A stretch of DNA of 64,000 nucleotides from Streptomyces sp. NBC_01571. Its GTDB lineage: Bacteria > Actinomycetota > Actinomycetes > Streptomycetales > Streptomycetaceae. The translations under genes and the position numbers were made by a program. This document shows, in pieces, positions 47,903 to 57,583 of this stretch. The notes beneath the pieces were generated by a model, which worked only from the letters and a program-made list of their open reading frames with translations, was not told where the DNA came from and did not search any database. The stretch lies in contig NZ_JAPEPZ010000001.1 of the NCBI RefSeq assembly GCF_026339875.1, forward strand, positions 6,262,001 through 6,326,000. Direction: 5' to 3'. Numbering within the stretch: position 1 is the first letter of the stretch; every line of letters starts with the position of its first letter.

Positions 47903-48196
47903 CGCGGAGTCCCGGGTCCGGCGGCGCCGGCGAGGGGCTGAGGTGAGGCCCGGTCGGGGTCCGACGTGCCGCGACATAACCCGACGTGCGGCGACGTGCG
48001 GCGACCGGGGTCCCGGGCGGTGGGACAGGAGTCCGGGAGGACGGACGGGAGTTCCCGAGTCCCCGGCTCGGCCGTAAACCTGATTCCTGCGGGGTTCCTG
48101 TGACTGTCCTGCGCGGGCGGATGGGGGTCCTGGGCCGGTGTCGCGAATGTGCCCGGGACGCGTGACGAAACCCGTCCGAGGAGCGCTTTTCCGAGT

Positions 48197-48592
48197 GTGA
48201 ACGCACAGCGAACAACCAGGCCCCAGGCCGCGACGAAGCCCGTGCGGTGGGCGGCGGACACCGTCGCCACGATGCGCGAGGGCGCCCGACTGCGCCTCGA
48301 CTACTCGGCCCAGAGTCTGTGGCGCGTCGACCGGCTGATCGACGAGATACGCCGTGAACGGGCGCCGTACGCCGCCGTGGAGAGCGTGCTGCGCGGCTTC
48401 GGCGCGTACGCCGGCGAGGTCGTCGCCCGGTACACCGGCGCGGAGTGGTGGGAGACCGGCGGCGAGCACTGGCTGCGGACCCCCGACGGGCGGCTGTGGG
48501 ACCCGATCGACGAGGCCCGCCGCTGCTACGGGGGCGACGGCTCGCTGCGCCTGCTGTGCCGGGAGGCCACCGGGGACAGGGCGCGGCGCTGA
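48197..48592 (+). CDS. Hypothetical small soluble protein
   Basis: A 131-residue protein from GTG 48197 with GAGGAG upstream at a wide spacing. The N-terminal ~30 residues are basic. A helical stretch AADTVATMREGARLRLDYSA follows, then SLWRVDRLIDEIRRE. The C-terminal half has EWWETGGEHWLRTPDGRLW. It resembles widely occurring streptomycete proteins of unknown function. A GTG at 48149 would add 16 residues. No operon partner is evident. Confidence 0.6.
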   Translation: MNAQRTTRPQAATKPVRWAADTVATMREGARLRLDYSAQSLWRVDRLIDEIRRERAPYAAVESVLRGFGAYAGEVVARYTGAEWWETGGEHWLRTPDGRLWDPIDEARRCYGGDGSLRLLCREATGDRARR

Positions 48593-48704
48593 CGGGCTCG
48601 TCGGGGCAGGGCGGCGGAATTACCACCTCTTAAGGTACGCGACCGTTCCCAAAGGGCGGCCCCCGGAGGGACCATGAGGGCAACCGCCGGACCCGGGAGG
48701 CCTC

Positions 48705-49406
48705 GTGGCCGCGAACCGCCGCTGGTGGGCGCTGGTTGTCATCGCCCTCGCCCAGCTGATGGTCATCCTCGACATGACCATCGTGAACATCGCCCTGCCG
48801 TCCGCCCAGACCGCCCTGCACATGTCGGACGGGAACCGGCAGTGGGTCATCACCGCCTACACCCTGGCCTTCGGGGGCCTGCTGCTCCTCGGCGGCCGGA
48901 TCGCCGACCTCGCCGGGCGCAGAGTCGCCTTCATGACCGGCCTGTTGGGCTTCGCCGCCGCGTCCGCGCTGGGCGGCGCCGCGGCCGACTCCGGGATGCT
49001 GTTCGGAGCACGCGTGCGACGCCAGAAAGTGCGGCCCCGGGCCACTCCACTCGAGAACGAGGCACTGGAACTGCCCGGCCACCACAGCACGCACGACCAG
49101 GCGCTGGAGACCCTCGGCACCGAGCGCGCCCTGGAACTGGTCGCCCGGCTGCCCCGCGACCAGGCCGAGGCCGTTCTGCTGCGCGTGGTCGTCGGCCTGG
49201 ACGGACCGGCCGCCGCACGCGTCCTGGGCAAGCGCCCGGGCGCGGTGCGCACCGCGGCCCATCGCGGTCTGAGGCGACTGGCCCAGCAGATCGCCGCCGA
49301 CGGGACCGACAACGTCACGGACGACGGCGCGGCGAGCGGCACGGACGACGGCGCGACGGGCGGTGTGACGCCCGAAGGCCGCCGGACGCTGGGGGATTCG
49401 GGATGA
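48705..49406 (+). CDS. Chimeric gene: MFS transporter N-terminus fused in frame to ECF sigma-factor region 4
   Basis: The first ~103 residues are the start of an EmrB/QacA-type MFS exporter: VVIALAQLMVILDMTIVNIA, WVITAYTLAFGGLLLLGGRI and DLAGRRVAFMTGLLGF, about three helices, stopping at MLFGARV. From residue 105 the protein becomes sigma factor: RRQKVRPRATPLENEALEL (end of region 2), then LVARLPRDQAEAVLLRVVVG and the region-4 helix-turn-helix ARVLGKRPGAVRTAAHRGLR. The whole is open without frameshift (233 residues). The likely cause is a deletion that removed most of the MFS gene and the 5' half of a neighbouring sigma gene. It cannot be a working exporter or a normal sigma factor. Confidence 0.8.
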   Translation: MAANRRWWALVVIALAQLMVILDMTIVNIALPSAQTALHMSDGNRQWVITAYTLAFGGLLLLGGRIADLAGRRVAFMTGLLGFAAASALGGAAADSGMLFGARVRRQKVRPRATPLENEALELPGHHSTHDQALETLGTERALELVARLPRDQAEAVLLRVVVGLDGPAAARVLGKRPGAVRTAAHRGLRRLAQQIAADGTDNVTDDGAASGTDDGATGGVTPEGRRTLGDSG

Positions 49407-49441
49407 GCGCCGGGAGCGCTCGGTGAGGGGTGGGCGGGGAC

Positions 49442-49744
49442 ATGGGTGAACGGCACGGAGACGCCGGGCCCTTCCTCGGCCGCTCCCTCGATGTCTCCCT
49501 CGACGCGCTGCTCGCCGCCGTACGGACCGCTCCCGTCGATCCCGACGCGGAGGGGCGGGCCGTCGCCGCGTACCGGGCCGCGCGGGAGCGGGGGGCGCAC
49601 GGGGCGCGGACCCGGCGGCGGGACGACTGGACCGATCTGAGCGATCTGAGTGATCTGACAGGCCGGACCGACTGGACCGACTGGAACTCGGGCGCCGGGG
49701 CGGGGACGGAGAAACCGGAGCAGGAGCCGGAGAAGCCGGAGTAG
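49442..49744 (+). CDS. Small partner of the lost sigma factor, degenerate C-terminus
   Basis: A 100-residue protein. Its first ~65 residues (FLGRSLDVSLDALLAAVRTA, then RAVAAYRAARERGAHGARTR, RRDDW) match the cytoplasmic part of membrane anti-sigma-like proteins found after ECF sigma genes in streptomycetes. The expected membrane helix is absent. Instead the end is made of short repeats (DLSDLSDLTGRTDWTDW) and a Glu/Pro tail. The gene follows the sigma half of the chimera by 35 bases and is probably its decayed partner. Confidence 0.55.
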   Translation: MGERHGDAGPFLGRSLDVSLDALLAAVRTAPVDPDAEGRAVAAYRAARERGAHGARTRRRDDWTDLSDLSDLTGRTDWTDWNSGAGAGTEKPEQEPEKPE

Positions 49745-50106
49745 GAGCGGGGGCCCGGTTCACGGCGAAGCCGGGCGCGTCCCACGCGATGCGGCGGCGG
49801 CGTACGAAGACGCCCGCCCGGGGTGCCGATGGCAACGGCCGGGGCCGCCACCCCCCACAGGAGAGGCCCCGGCCGTCGCGCGGCACGGGCCGCGCGGCGG
49901 CCCGTACTCTCTACAGCGCCGCGACTGCGTTTTGTGTCACACCTCGCTCCGTCACGACATAGTTGCAAGTTGTACGGACGTGGACGGGGAGCTGTTTCAG
50001 GCCGTAACGTGCCATTCGCGCCGGGGCGCGGAGGACAGGCAACCACAACGGCGAGAGCCCGGTCCGCGAGAGCGGCGCCGGTTCAGGCGCAAAGAGGGGC
50101 GCGCGG
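49745..50106. other. Intergenic region with a terminator and the promoter area of the next sigma gene
   Basis: No gene is supported. A strong hairpin (49835-49876) ends the upstream unit. Further on, an AT-richer patch around 49940-49985 (CATAGTTGCAAGTTGTAC) is the likely promoter of the ECF sigma gene at 50107, possibly self-recognised. The consensus cannot be assigned. Confidence 0.5.
49835..49876. terminator. Perfect 12-bp hairpin terminator
   Basis: ACGGCCGGGGCC and GGCCCCGGCCGT flank an 18-base loop. It lies 90 bases after the small anti-sigma-like gene and well before the next sigma gene, where it could stop transcription. Confidence 0.75.
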
Positions 50107-50769
50107 GTGCTGGGGGACGACGCGGAGCTGACCACCGCGGTGCTTGCGGCGCAGGACGGGGACGAGACCGCGTTCCGGACTGTGTACCGCGCGGTGCACC
50201 CACGGCTGCTCGGATACGTACGGACGCTGGTGGGTGACCCGGACGCGGAGGACGTCACCTCCGAGGCCTGGCTGCAGATCGCACGCGACCTGGAGAGGTT
50301 CAGCGGCGACGCCGACCGCTTCCGCGGCTGGGCCGCCCGGATCGCCCGCAACCGCGCCCTCGACCACATACGCATGCGCGGGCGCCGCCCCGCGATCGGC
50401 GGCGACGAGACCGAACTGACCGGCAGGGCCGCCGAGTCGGACACCGCGGGAGAGGCCATCGAGGCGCTGACCACCGACAGCACCCTCTCGCTGATAGCCC
50501 AGCTTCCGCAGGACCAGGCGGAGGCCGTCGTGCTGCGGGTCGTCGTCGGGCTCGACGCCAAGTCCGCGGCCGAGACCCTCGGCAAGCGGCCCGGAGCCGT
50601 CCGCACCGCGGCGCACCGGGGTCTGAAGCGGCTCGCGGAGCTGATCGGCGGCGATCCGGAATCCTCGGTCGCGCTCGGCGCGGTCCCCCCACAAAGAGAG
50701 TCGCGGACACGCGCGGTGACGTCCGCCGGTGTGACGCATACGCGGTCGCGGACGCAGAAGGACATGTGA
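50107..50769 (+). CDS. ECF RNA polymerase sigma factor
   Basis: A 220-residue ECF sigma factor. Region 2 covers FRTVYRAVHPRLLGYVRTLV, DAEDVTSEAWLQIARDLERF and RFRGWAARIARNRALDHIR. Region 4 includes LIAQLPQDQAEAVVLRVVVG and TLGKRPGAVRTAAHRGLKRL. Region 4 is strikingly similar to the sigma half of the chimera at 49017-49300, so the two were tandem paralogues. The C-terminal ~35 residues form a basic extension. GTG 50107 opens the gene. Its stop overlaps the anti-sigma-like start by one base. Confidence 0.88.
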   Translation: MLGDDAELTTAVLAAQDGDETAFRTVYRAVHPRLLGYVRTLVGDPDAEDVTSEAWLQIARDLERFSGDADRFRGWAARIARNRALDHIRMRGRRPAIGGDETELTGRAAESDTAGEAIEALTTDSTLSLIAQLPQDQAEAVVLRVVVGLDAKSAAETLGKRPGAVRTAAHRGLKRLAELIGGDPESSVALGAVPPQRESRTRAVTSAGVTHTRSRTQKDM

Positions 50770-51866
50770 TGGCCGACGAGGACTACAGGTGGCTGGACCG
50801 CGAGGCCGCGGAGCGTCTGTTGCGCGGTGAGCCGCTGGAGGCCGTCGACGCCGAAACCAAGGAACGCGTGGAGCGGCTGGCCGAGGCGCTCGCCTCGCTG
50901 GTCGCGGAACCCGCGTCGGACGGTGCCGAACTCCCCGGCGAGGCCGCCGCGTTGGCCGCGTTCCGGGCCACCCGCGCCGGCCGTGACGGAGTCCCCGCCC
51001 AGGTCGTCGCGGGCCGGGACCCGCGGGCCGCCGCGCACTCCGCCGACGCCGGTCTGGTCCGTCTGGGGAGCCCCGGTCCGGGCGGTCACCGGGCCCGCTG
51101 GGGCCGGCCCGTGCGCTTCGGGCTGGCCGCCGCGGTGGCCGTCGGCATGATCGGCGGGGTCGCCGTCGCGGCCGGGACCGGAGTGCTGCCGACTCCGTTC
51201 CGTGACGACAGGTCGCACCCGGCCGCCACGGTTTCCGCAGCCCAGACACCGCAGCGCCCGCTGGTCTCGCCGTCGCCGGGGGTGTCGCAGGCCGACGGCT
51301 CCGAGATACCGCTGCCCGGTGCCACGACGAGCGGATCGGCCGGTTCCGGCTCCTCCGACGACGTGGCGGCCGGCGGCTCCGCGAGCGGGCAGCCCCACCC
51401 GTCCGGGCCGGGCCGGCCGGCCCGCTCCCACGAGTGGTGGAGCAGGACGCGCTCGTCGTGCCGGGATGTCCTGGGCGGCAAGAACCTGGAGGCCGGCCGC
51501 AGACGCGTCCTGACGGACGCGGCGGGCGGCGGCGGACGGGTGAAGTCGTTCTGCAGGCGTGTCCTGGGCTGGACGGGAGCCGGTTCCGGCGAGAGCCGGG
51601 ACAACCGGGGCGGTGAGGACGGTCAGGGTGACGGGCAGAGCGGCTCCGGCTCCGGCCACGAGTCCGGGCACGGCTCCGGCGGCGGCAAAGGTGGCGACGA
51701 CGGCGGCCACATGGTCCCGGGCGGCGACGGCCACCACCAGAGCGGGGTCTTCACCCCGGCCCTGCCCTCGGCTCTGGCGCCGGTCCCGCCGCGCAAGTCG
51801 GCGCTGTCCTCGGCCGTACGGGACGCCGTGCGGGCGGACGAGGCGTTGCTGCGGTCGGCCGTCTGA
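50769..51866 (+). CDS. Putative anti-sigma factor, single-pass membrane protein
   Basis: A 365-residue protein with ~115 cytoplasmic residues (WLDREAAERLLRGEPLEAVD at the start), one membrane segment (FGLAAAVAVGMIGGVAVAAG, about 119-138), and a long extracellular Ser/Gly/Asp-rich domain. The latter includes SCRDVLGGKNLEAGRRRVLT and a Gly/His-rich run (GHESGHGSGGGKGGDDGGH). It is coupled to the sigma gene by a one-base overlap, which supports an anti-sigma role. A zinc anti-sigma motif is absent. Starts at ATG 50769. Confidence 0.65.
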   Translation: MADEDYRWLDREAAERLLRGEPLEAVDAETKERVERLAEALASLVAEPASDGAELPGEAAALAAFRATRAGRDGVPAQVVAGRDPRAAAHSADAGLVRLGSPGPGGHRARWGRPVRFGLAAAVAVGMIGGVAVAAGTGVLPTPFRDDRSHPAATVSAAQTPQRPLVSPSPGVSQADGSEIPLPGATTSGSAGSGSSDDVAAGGSASGQPHPSGPGRPARSHEWWSRTRSSCRDVLGGKNLEAGRRRVLTDAAGGGGRVKSFCRRVLGWTGAGSGESRDNRGGEDGQGDGQSGSGSGHESGHGSGGGKGGDDGGHMVPGGDGHHQSGVFTPALPSALAPVPPRKSALSSAVRDAVRADEALLRSAV

Positions 51867-52173
51867 GCCGCTTCCCGGCCCTCGGTAGCCGGTTCCCGGC
51901 CATGCGGCGGACGCCGCCGCCGGCCACCGGGTGGCGAGATGCCTTCACTCACCCGCTCTGAACCGCGGTTTCGTATTTCTTTGAACTTTCTTCCGCGCCG
52001 GTGTGACGTTTTCGGCCGCGTCGGCGCAGTACTGGGTGAGCCGACTGGTCATCGGCCGTCGCACCGAGCCGGGGTTCCCCCCGTACCCAGGCTCGGTGCA
52101 CACCGGCGCGGGCGGGACACGTTCCCCCGGTCCCGCCCGCGCCCCGCACGCACTGAGCGCCCCACCCCCGCCG
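51867..52173. other. Convergent intergenic region with two hairpins
   Basis: No gene is supported. The interval holds two stem-loops between the convergent anti-sigma and L,D-transpeptidase genes. One pairs CACCGAGCC (52062) with GGCTCGGTG (52090), and the stronger is at 52105-52143. A short AT-rich tract (TATTTCTTTGAACTTTCTT) lies at about 51973-51991 without assignable function. Confidence 0.5.
52105..52143. terminator. Bidirectional terminator hairpin
   Basis: GGCGCGGGCGGGAC and GTCCCGCCCGCGCC form a perfect 14-bp stem with an 11-base loop between two convergent genes, 31 bases from the L,D-transpeptidase stop. Confidence 0.8.
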
Positions 52174-53028
52174 TCACCAGTAGACGACGACCTTGTCCCC
52201 CGGGCGGACCTGCGCGAACAGCGCCGCGATCTTCCCCTCGTCCCGTACGTTGACGCAGCCGTGCGAGGCGCCCGCGTAGCCGCGGGCCGCGAAGTCTGCG
52301 GAGTAGTGCACCGCCTGGCCGCCGCTGAAGAACATCGCGTACGGCATGGACGTGTGATAGATCGTCGACACGTGGTAGCGGGACTTGAAGTCCACGCTGA
52401 ACACGCCTTCGCGGGTCGGCGTGTACTGCGAGCCGAACCGCACGTCCATCACCGAGACGGTCCTTCCGTCGACCATCCAGCGCAGGGTGCGGCTCGTCTT
52501 GCTGACGCACAGCACCCGTCCGGTCATGCAGCGCGGGTCGGGCCGCGCGGCGGGCTGGCCGCCGAACGCGTACAGCTCCCACCGCGCCGGCTCGTGCGTC
52601 ATCGACAGCAGCCGCTGCCAGGTCACGGTGTCCAGCGCACCGGTGCGCGGGAGCCCCCGCTTGCCCTGGAAGCCCCATACGGCCGTGACCGTCGCGGAGT
52701 CGTACGTCCCCGTCGGGCCCTCGAGGAGCCAGGCGAGCTGGCGCAGCCGGGCCTGGACCTCGCGGACGTCCCGGCCACGGTCGCCGCGGGACCACAGCAC
52801 CTTGGGAGGCGGTGTCCTGGAGGCGGTCGGGCCCGGTTCCCGGGACGCGGAACCCGGCACGGCGCCTCCCGCACCCGGCTTGGCGTCGTCCGTCGTGGCC
52901 GTCGAGCCGGGCGTCGCCCTCGCCGGCGTCCGCGTCCCGTGCGCGTCGACGGCCTCGACCCGGCAGCCGCTCAGCGCGACGAGCGCCAGCAGAGCGGCCA
53001 GTGATCTTCCCCTACCTGTGATGCGCAT
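52174..53028 (-). CDS. L,D-transpeptidase (YkuD) lipoprotein with peptidoglycan-binding domain
   Basis: A 284-residue lipoprotein with lipobox LVALSGC (C22). A Thr/Pro/Ala linker leads to a peptidoglycan-binding domain of the PG_binding_1 type (DVREVQARLRQLAWLLEG and FQGKRGLPRTGALD), and then to the YkuD catalytic domain. The nucleophile C258 lies in ASHGCVNVRD, with the YHTSMPYAMFF region before it. It should form 3-3 crosslinks or attach proteins in the wall. ATG 53028 follows GGGGG. It is monocistronic and convergent with the anti-sigma gene. Confidence 0.87.
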   Translation of the reverse strand: MRITGRGRSLAALLALVALSGCRVEAVDAHGTRTPARATPGSTATTDDAKPGAGGAVPGSASREPGPTASRTPPPKVLWSRGDRGRDVREVQARLRQLAWLLEGPTGTYDSATVTAVWGFQGKRGLPRTGALDTVTWQRLLSMTHEPARWELYAFGGQPAARPDPRCMTGRVLCVSKTSRTLRWMVDGRTVSVMDVRFGSQYTPTREGVFSVDFKSRYHVSTIYHTSMPYAMFFSGGQAVHYSADFAARGYAGASHGCVNVRDEGKIAALFAQVRPGDKVVVYW

Positions 53029-53299
53029 TCGAACCCCCGTCGTCTCACCCGTCCACCGCACGCCGATGTGCCAGGTATACCCCTGGGAGACACCCTGAGG
53101 ATGTTCCCCGCGCGCGACCGGTCGTGAACCGCGCGGCATGGAGGAAGGAGAAGGCGGCCGCAAGGAGAGGGGAACAGGTCCGTGCACCGGTCTGTGAGCA
53201 AGGTCCCAGCCCGGTCCTCTCCACCGGGCGCGCGGCCACCACTACAGTCCGTCGCGAGGGTCGGACCTACCAGTGAGTAACCCAGCGGGAGGCACAGCA

Positions 53300-54880
<1,581 letters not shown>

Positions 54881-54970
54881 CCTGGGCGATTCCCCCTGCG
54901 GGTGATCGGGGGGAAAGTCGCACGCCCCCGGTGACGCTCATGGAGAGCGACCCCTGAAAAGGAGGATGCC

Positions 54971-55549
54971 GTGGCCCTACTGCAACACGAGCTGACGTTG
55001 AGCGAAGCCGCCGACCTGCTCTCCCGCGCACTGCCTGGGCACCGCGTGGAGATTCTCCAGGGGAGGCTCACTGCGACACCGCCGCCGGACGGCTCGCATG
55101 CATTGTCGTTGTCCTGCTTGGTCGTGGCGTTCGACAGGGCGGGAGCCCGGAAGGCCGGACTCAGGTACGTCCAGGGCGTCGGCCTCTGGCTGCCCACGCT
55201 GCCCGACGACTACGCGATTCCCGACTTCTCCCTCGTCGACGAGGACTTCCGGGACGCCCTCGTGCAGAAGAACTGCTACGCCCCGAACGTGTTCCGCCTG
55301 GTCGCCGAGGTGACCTCGTCGAACTGGTCCGACGACCTCGGTCCCAAGGTCGAGTGCTACGCCGAGGCCGGCATCCCGGTCTACCTCGGGGCCGACCGCA
55401 AGCACGACGAGGTGCTCCTCCACCGGGATCCGGTCAACGGCAAGTATCCGGCCCCCGAGCGCTACCGGCGGGGGCAGAGTGTCCCGATCCCGGAGTCCGT
55501 CGGCGTCACCCTCGAACTCTCCGCGGACACGCTGCTCGACGGTGACTGA
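54971..55549 (+). CDS. Uma2-family (DUF820) putative endonuclease
   Basis: A 192-residue intact member with LSEAADLLSRALPGHRVEIL, VGLWLPTLPDDYAIPDFSLV, EVTSSNWSDDLGPKVECYAE and GIPVYLGADRKH. The DxxxxD...E..S/N pattern fits a PD-(D/E)xK nuclease-like fold. The biological role is unknown. The family is expanded in streptomycetes. GTG 54971 follows GGAGG. A frameshifted paralogue lies at 36706-37313. Confidence 0.8.
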   Translation: MALLQHELTLSEAADLLSRALPGHRVEILQGRLTATPPPDGSHALSLSCLVVAFDRAGARKAGLRYVQGVGLWLPTLPDDYAIPDFSLVDEDFRDALVQKNCYAPNVFRLVAEVTSSNWSDDLGPKVECYAEAGIPVYLGADRKHDEVLLHRDPVNGKYPAPERYRRGQSVPIPESVGVTLELSADTLLDGD

Positions 55550-55600
55550 ACCGCGAGATGGGCAACCCGGGTGTCGTACCCCCGTGCGACACTCCTCCTC

Positions 55601-56251
55601 ATGCTTGGTGTCATCGACCTCCCCACCTACCTGGCGGGCCTCGTCCTGATCGTTCTGCTCCCCGGGCCGAACTCGCTCTACGTGCTGTCCGTCGCCGCCC
55701 GGCGTGGCGTGCGCGCCGGGTACACGGCAGCCGCGGGCGTGTGGTGCGGGGACACGGTGCTGATGACACTGTCGGCGGCCGGAGTCGCCTCGCTGCTGCA
55801 GGGCAACGCCGTGCTGTTCGGGATCGTGAAGTACGCCGGGGCCGGGTATCTGACATGGCTGGCGTTCGGGATGCTGCGGTCCGCGTGGACGATGTGGCGG
55901 ACCCGGCGGGAGCGGGTCGAGGAGGAGCTCTCCGACCAGTCGGCGGCCGAGGAGCGGCCGTACCGGAAGGCGCTGGTCATCAGCCTGTTCAACCCGAAGG
56001 CGATCCTGTTCTTCGTCGCCTTCTTCGTGCAGTTCGTGGACCCGGGATACGCCTACCCGGCCCTGTCCTTCGTGGTCCTCGGAGCCTTCGCCCAGTTCGC
56101 GAGCTTCCTGTACCTCACCGCGCTGATCTTCAGCGGGACGAGGCTCGCGGAGGCCTTCCGGCGGCGCAGGCGGCTGTCCGCGGGCGCCACGACCGTCGCG
56201 GGCGCCCTCTTCCTCGGCTTCGCGGTCAAGCTCACGCTCGCCAGCGCCTAA
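55601..56251 (+). CDS. LysE/RhtB-family amino acid exporter (LeuE-like)
   Basis: About 216 residues from ATG 55601 with six membrane segments. Characteristic stretches are LIVLLPGPNSLYVLSVAARR at the start (the PGPN motif), VKYAGAGYLTWLAFGMLRSA, and KALVISLFNPKAILFFVAFF before the last helices. It would export amino acids or homoserine-type compounds. The substrate is unknown. Neither this ATG nor an in-frame GTG at 55571 has a clear ribosome site. A bidirectional hairpin terminator follows at 56280. Confidence 0.82.
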   Translation: MLGVIDLPTYLAGLVLIVLLPGPNSLYVLSVAARRGVRAGYTAAAGVWCGDTVLMTLSAAGVASLLQGNAVLFGIVKYAGAGYLTWLAFGMLRSAWTMWRTRRERVEEELSDQSAAEERPYRKALVISLFNPKAILFFVAFFVQFVDPGYAYPALSFVVLGAFAQFASFLYLTALIFSGTRLAEAFRRRRRLSAGATTVAGALFLGFAVKLTLASA

Positions 56252-56279
56252 GGGATGCCCCGGGTTGCGGGACAGCCCT

Positions 56280-56317
56280 TGGCGCCGCGACAGGCCGTCC
56301 GACCCGTCGCGGCGCCA
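56280..56317. terminator. Bidirectional terminator between exporter and hydrolase
   Basis: TGGCGCCGCGAC and GTCGCGGCGCCA form a perfect 12-bp stem around a 14-base loop, between two convergent genes. Confidence 0.8.
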
Positions 56318-56371
56318 GGGGCGCGTTCTCGTCACGTTGTCGCGACCGCCTCGTGCTGACGGCCGCGGCCC

Positions 56372-57157
56372 TCAGCGGGCGAGGAACGGACCGAGCACCG
56401 CGGTGAATTCGGTGGGCGCGTCCAGTGCGATGAGATGACCCGCGGTGGCGAACTCGACCAGGGTGGCACCGGGGATCTCGGAGGCGTAGCGCCGGCCGAT
56501 GTCCTGGAAGTCGGCCACGTCCAGCTTGCCGATTCCGACCAGGGTGGGGACGGAGACGGTCGCGAGGTCGCCGGTCGCGGTGCCCTGGGAGTGCTTCCCG
56601 ACGATGTCCTGGTTCACGAGCGACGTCCGGAGCGGGCCGCGGAGTCGGTCGGTCAGCCCGGCGGCGACGTCCTCCCAGCTTCGGGCCGGCCCGCGCAGCC
56701 ACATGTCCAGGTTGATCCGGACGGCGGCGTCCAGGTCGTGCGCGTCCAGGGCCGCCGTCTCCGCCTCGTCGTAGGCGACCATGTCCGCGGACCAGTCGTA
56801 TCCCGGCCACGGCGCGGCGAACAGCGCGAGGGAGTGCACCCGGTCCGGGTGGGTGAGGACGAAGTCCACGGCCACGCGGCCGCCCCAGGACGCGCCGACT
56901 AGCCGGACACGTTCGTGGCCGAGGTGGTCCAGGAGACGGCGCAGGTCGTCCGTCTCGCTGAAGGGGCCGGTCGGCGGCGCGGACTGGCCGAAGCCGCGCA
57001 GGTCGTACCGGATGACGGTGTGCCGTTCCGCCAGGTCGGGCACGACCGCGTCCCACATGCGGTGGTCGGCGATGCCGGCGTGCACGAGCACGACGGGCGG
57101 TCCGTCTCCGGTGACGACGTAGGAAAGGCGTCCGAGATCATCATCAAGTGTGAGCAT
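56372..57157 (-). CDS. Alpha/beta-fold hydrolase
   Basis: A 261-residue alpha/beta hydrolase. It has the oxyanion HAGIADHRMWDAVVPDLAER and RYDLRGFGQS. The nucleophile elbow is GASWGGR (Ser). A late Asp is in IGKLDVADFQ and the catalytic His is in ATAGHLIALD. The substrate is unknown. ATG 57157 is the start giving the typical MLTLDDDLGRLSYV. An ATG 30 bases upstream is possible. An imperfect inverted repeat spans the start region (57140-57169). Confidence 0.78.
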   Translation of the reverse strand: MLTLDDDLGRLSYVVTGDGPPVVLVHAGIADHRMWDAVVPDLAERHTVIRYDLRGFGQSAPPTGPFSETDDLRRLLDHLGHERVRLVGASWGGRVAVDFVLTHPDRVHSLALFAAPWPGYDWSADMVAYDEAETAALDAHDLDAAVRINLDMWLRGPARSWEDVAAGLTDRLRGPLRTSLVNQDIVGKHSQGTATGDLATVSVPTLVGIGKLDVADFQDIGRRYASEIPGATLVEFATAGHLIALDAPTEFTAVLGPFLAR

Positions 57158-57169
57158 CGGCTTGATGAT
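57140..57169. promoter_or_regulatory. Inverted repeat across the hydrolase start codon
   Basis: ATCATCAAG (57140-57148) and CTTGATGAT (57161-57169) are exact complements 12 bases apart, surrounding the ATG of the hydrolase. It could be a repressor site or an mRNA hairpin covering the start. The ruined TetR gene nearby may once have used it. Confidence 0.4.
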
Positions 57170-57290
57170 CGCAGGGGGACAGCACATGTGCCACCCAATA
57201 TGGGGAGGCTCCGCCCTCGCCCTCGCCGCCACCCGCATCCGGCTCCACCCATGAGCAGGGCGACGGTTCCCGGATCCGGTGGACCCTCGG

Positions 57291-57555
57291 TCACAGCCCC
57301 TGGCCGACAGTCGGCCCCACCCGGTGCGCGTACCGCGGCAGGTCCCGTGCACCGGTGCCCGCCCACCCCACGTAGCCGTCGGGGCGGACGAGGAAGACGC
57401 CGGTCCCGTACCGGTCGGACGACGCGATCCGGACGGTGCGGACCCCCGGGAGCGGTGGCAGTTGCTCCTCGGTGCCGACGGCCGGCAGCGTCCAGTGCGC
57501 TCCCGGGAACACGTCGAAGAGGCGTACGCCCTCCACGGTTCCGTCGGGTGCGCGG
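57291..57555 (-). pseudogene. C-terminal remnant of an FAD-dependent aromatic monooxygenase
   Basis: The frame TVEGVRLFDVFPGAHWTL, then GTGVFLVRPDGYVGWAG, is the thioredoxin-like C-terminal domain of PheA/TfdB-type FAD monooxygenases. The upstream ~400 residues including the FAD and substrate domains are gone. Homology stops abruptly near 57555. The gene runs leftward and was divergent from the TetR gene whose end survives at 57584-58000. This fits a deletion that removed both 5' ends and the shared promoter. Confidence 0.75.
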
Positions 57556-57583
57556 TCGCGACGCCGCGGCGGCTCCGGGCGAC

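Noticed and set aside
53020..53045. tRNA T-arm-like string ATTCGAACCCCCG
   Set aside because: No cloverleaf can be built around it. It is the leader and start of the L,D-transpeptidase gene.
53029..53299. Cobalamin riboswitch before the mutase gene
   Set aside because: No B12 box or long conserved structure can be found in the 270-base gap.
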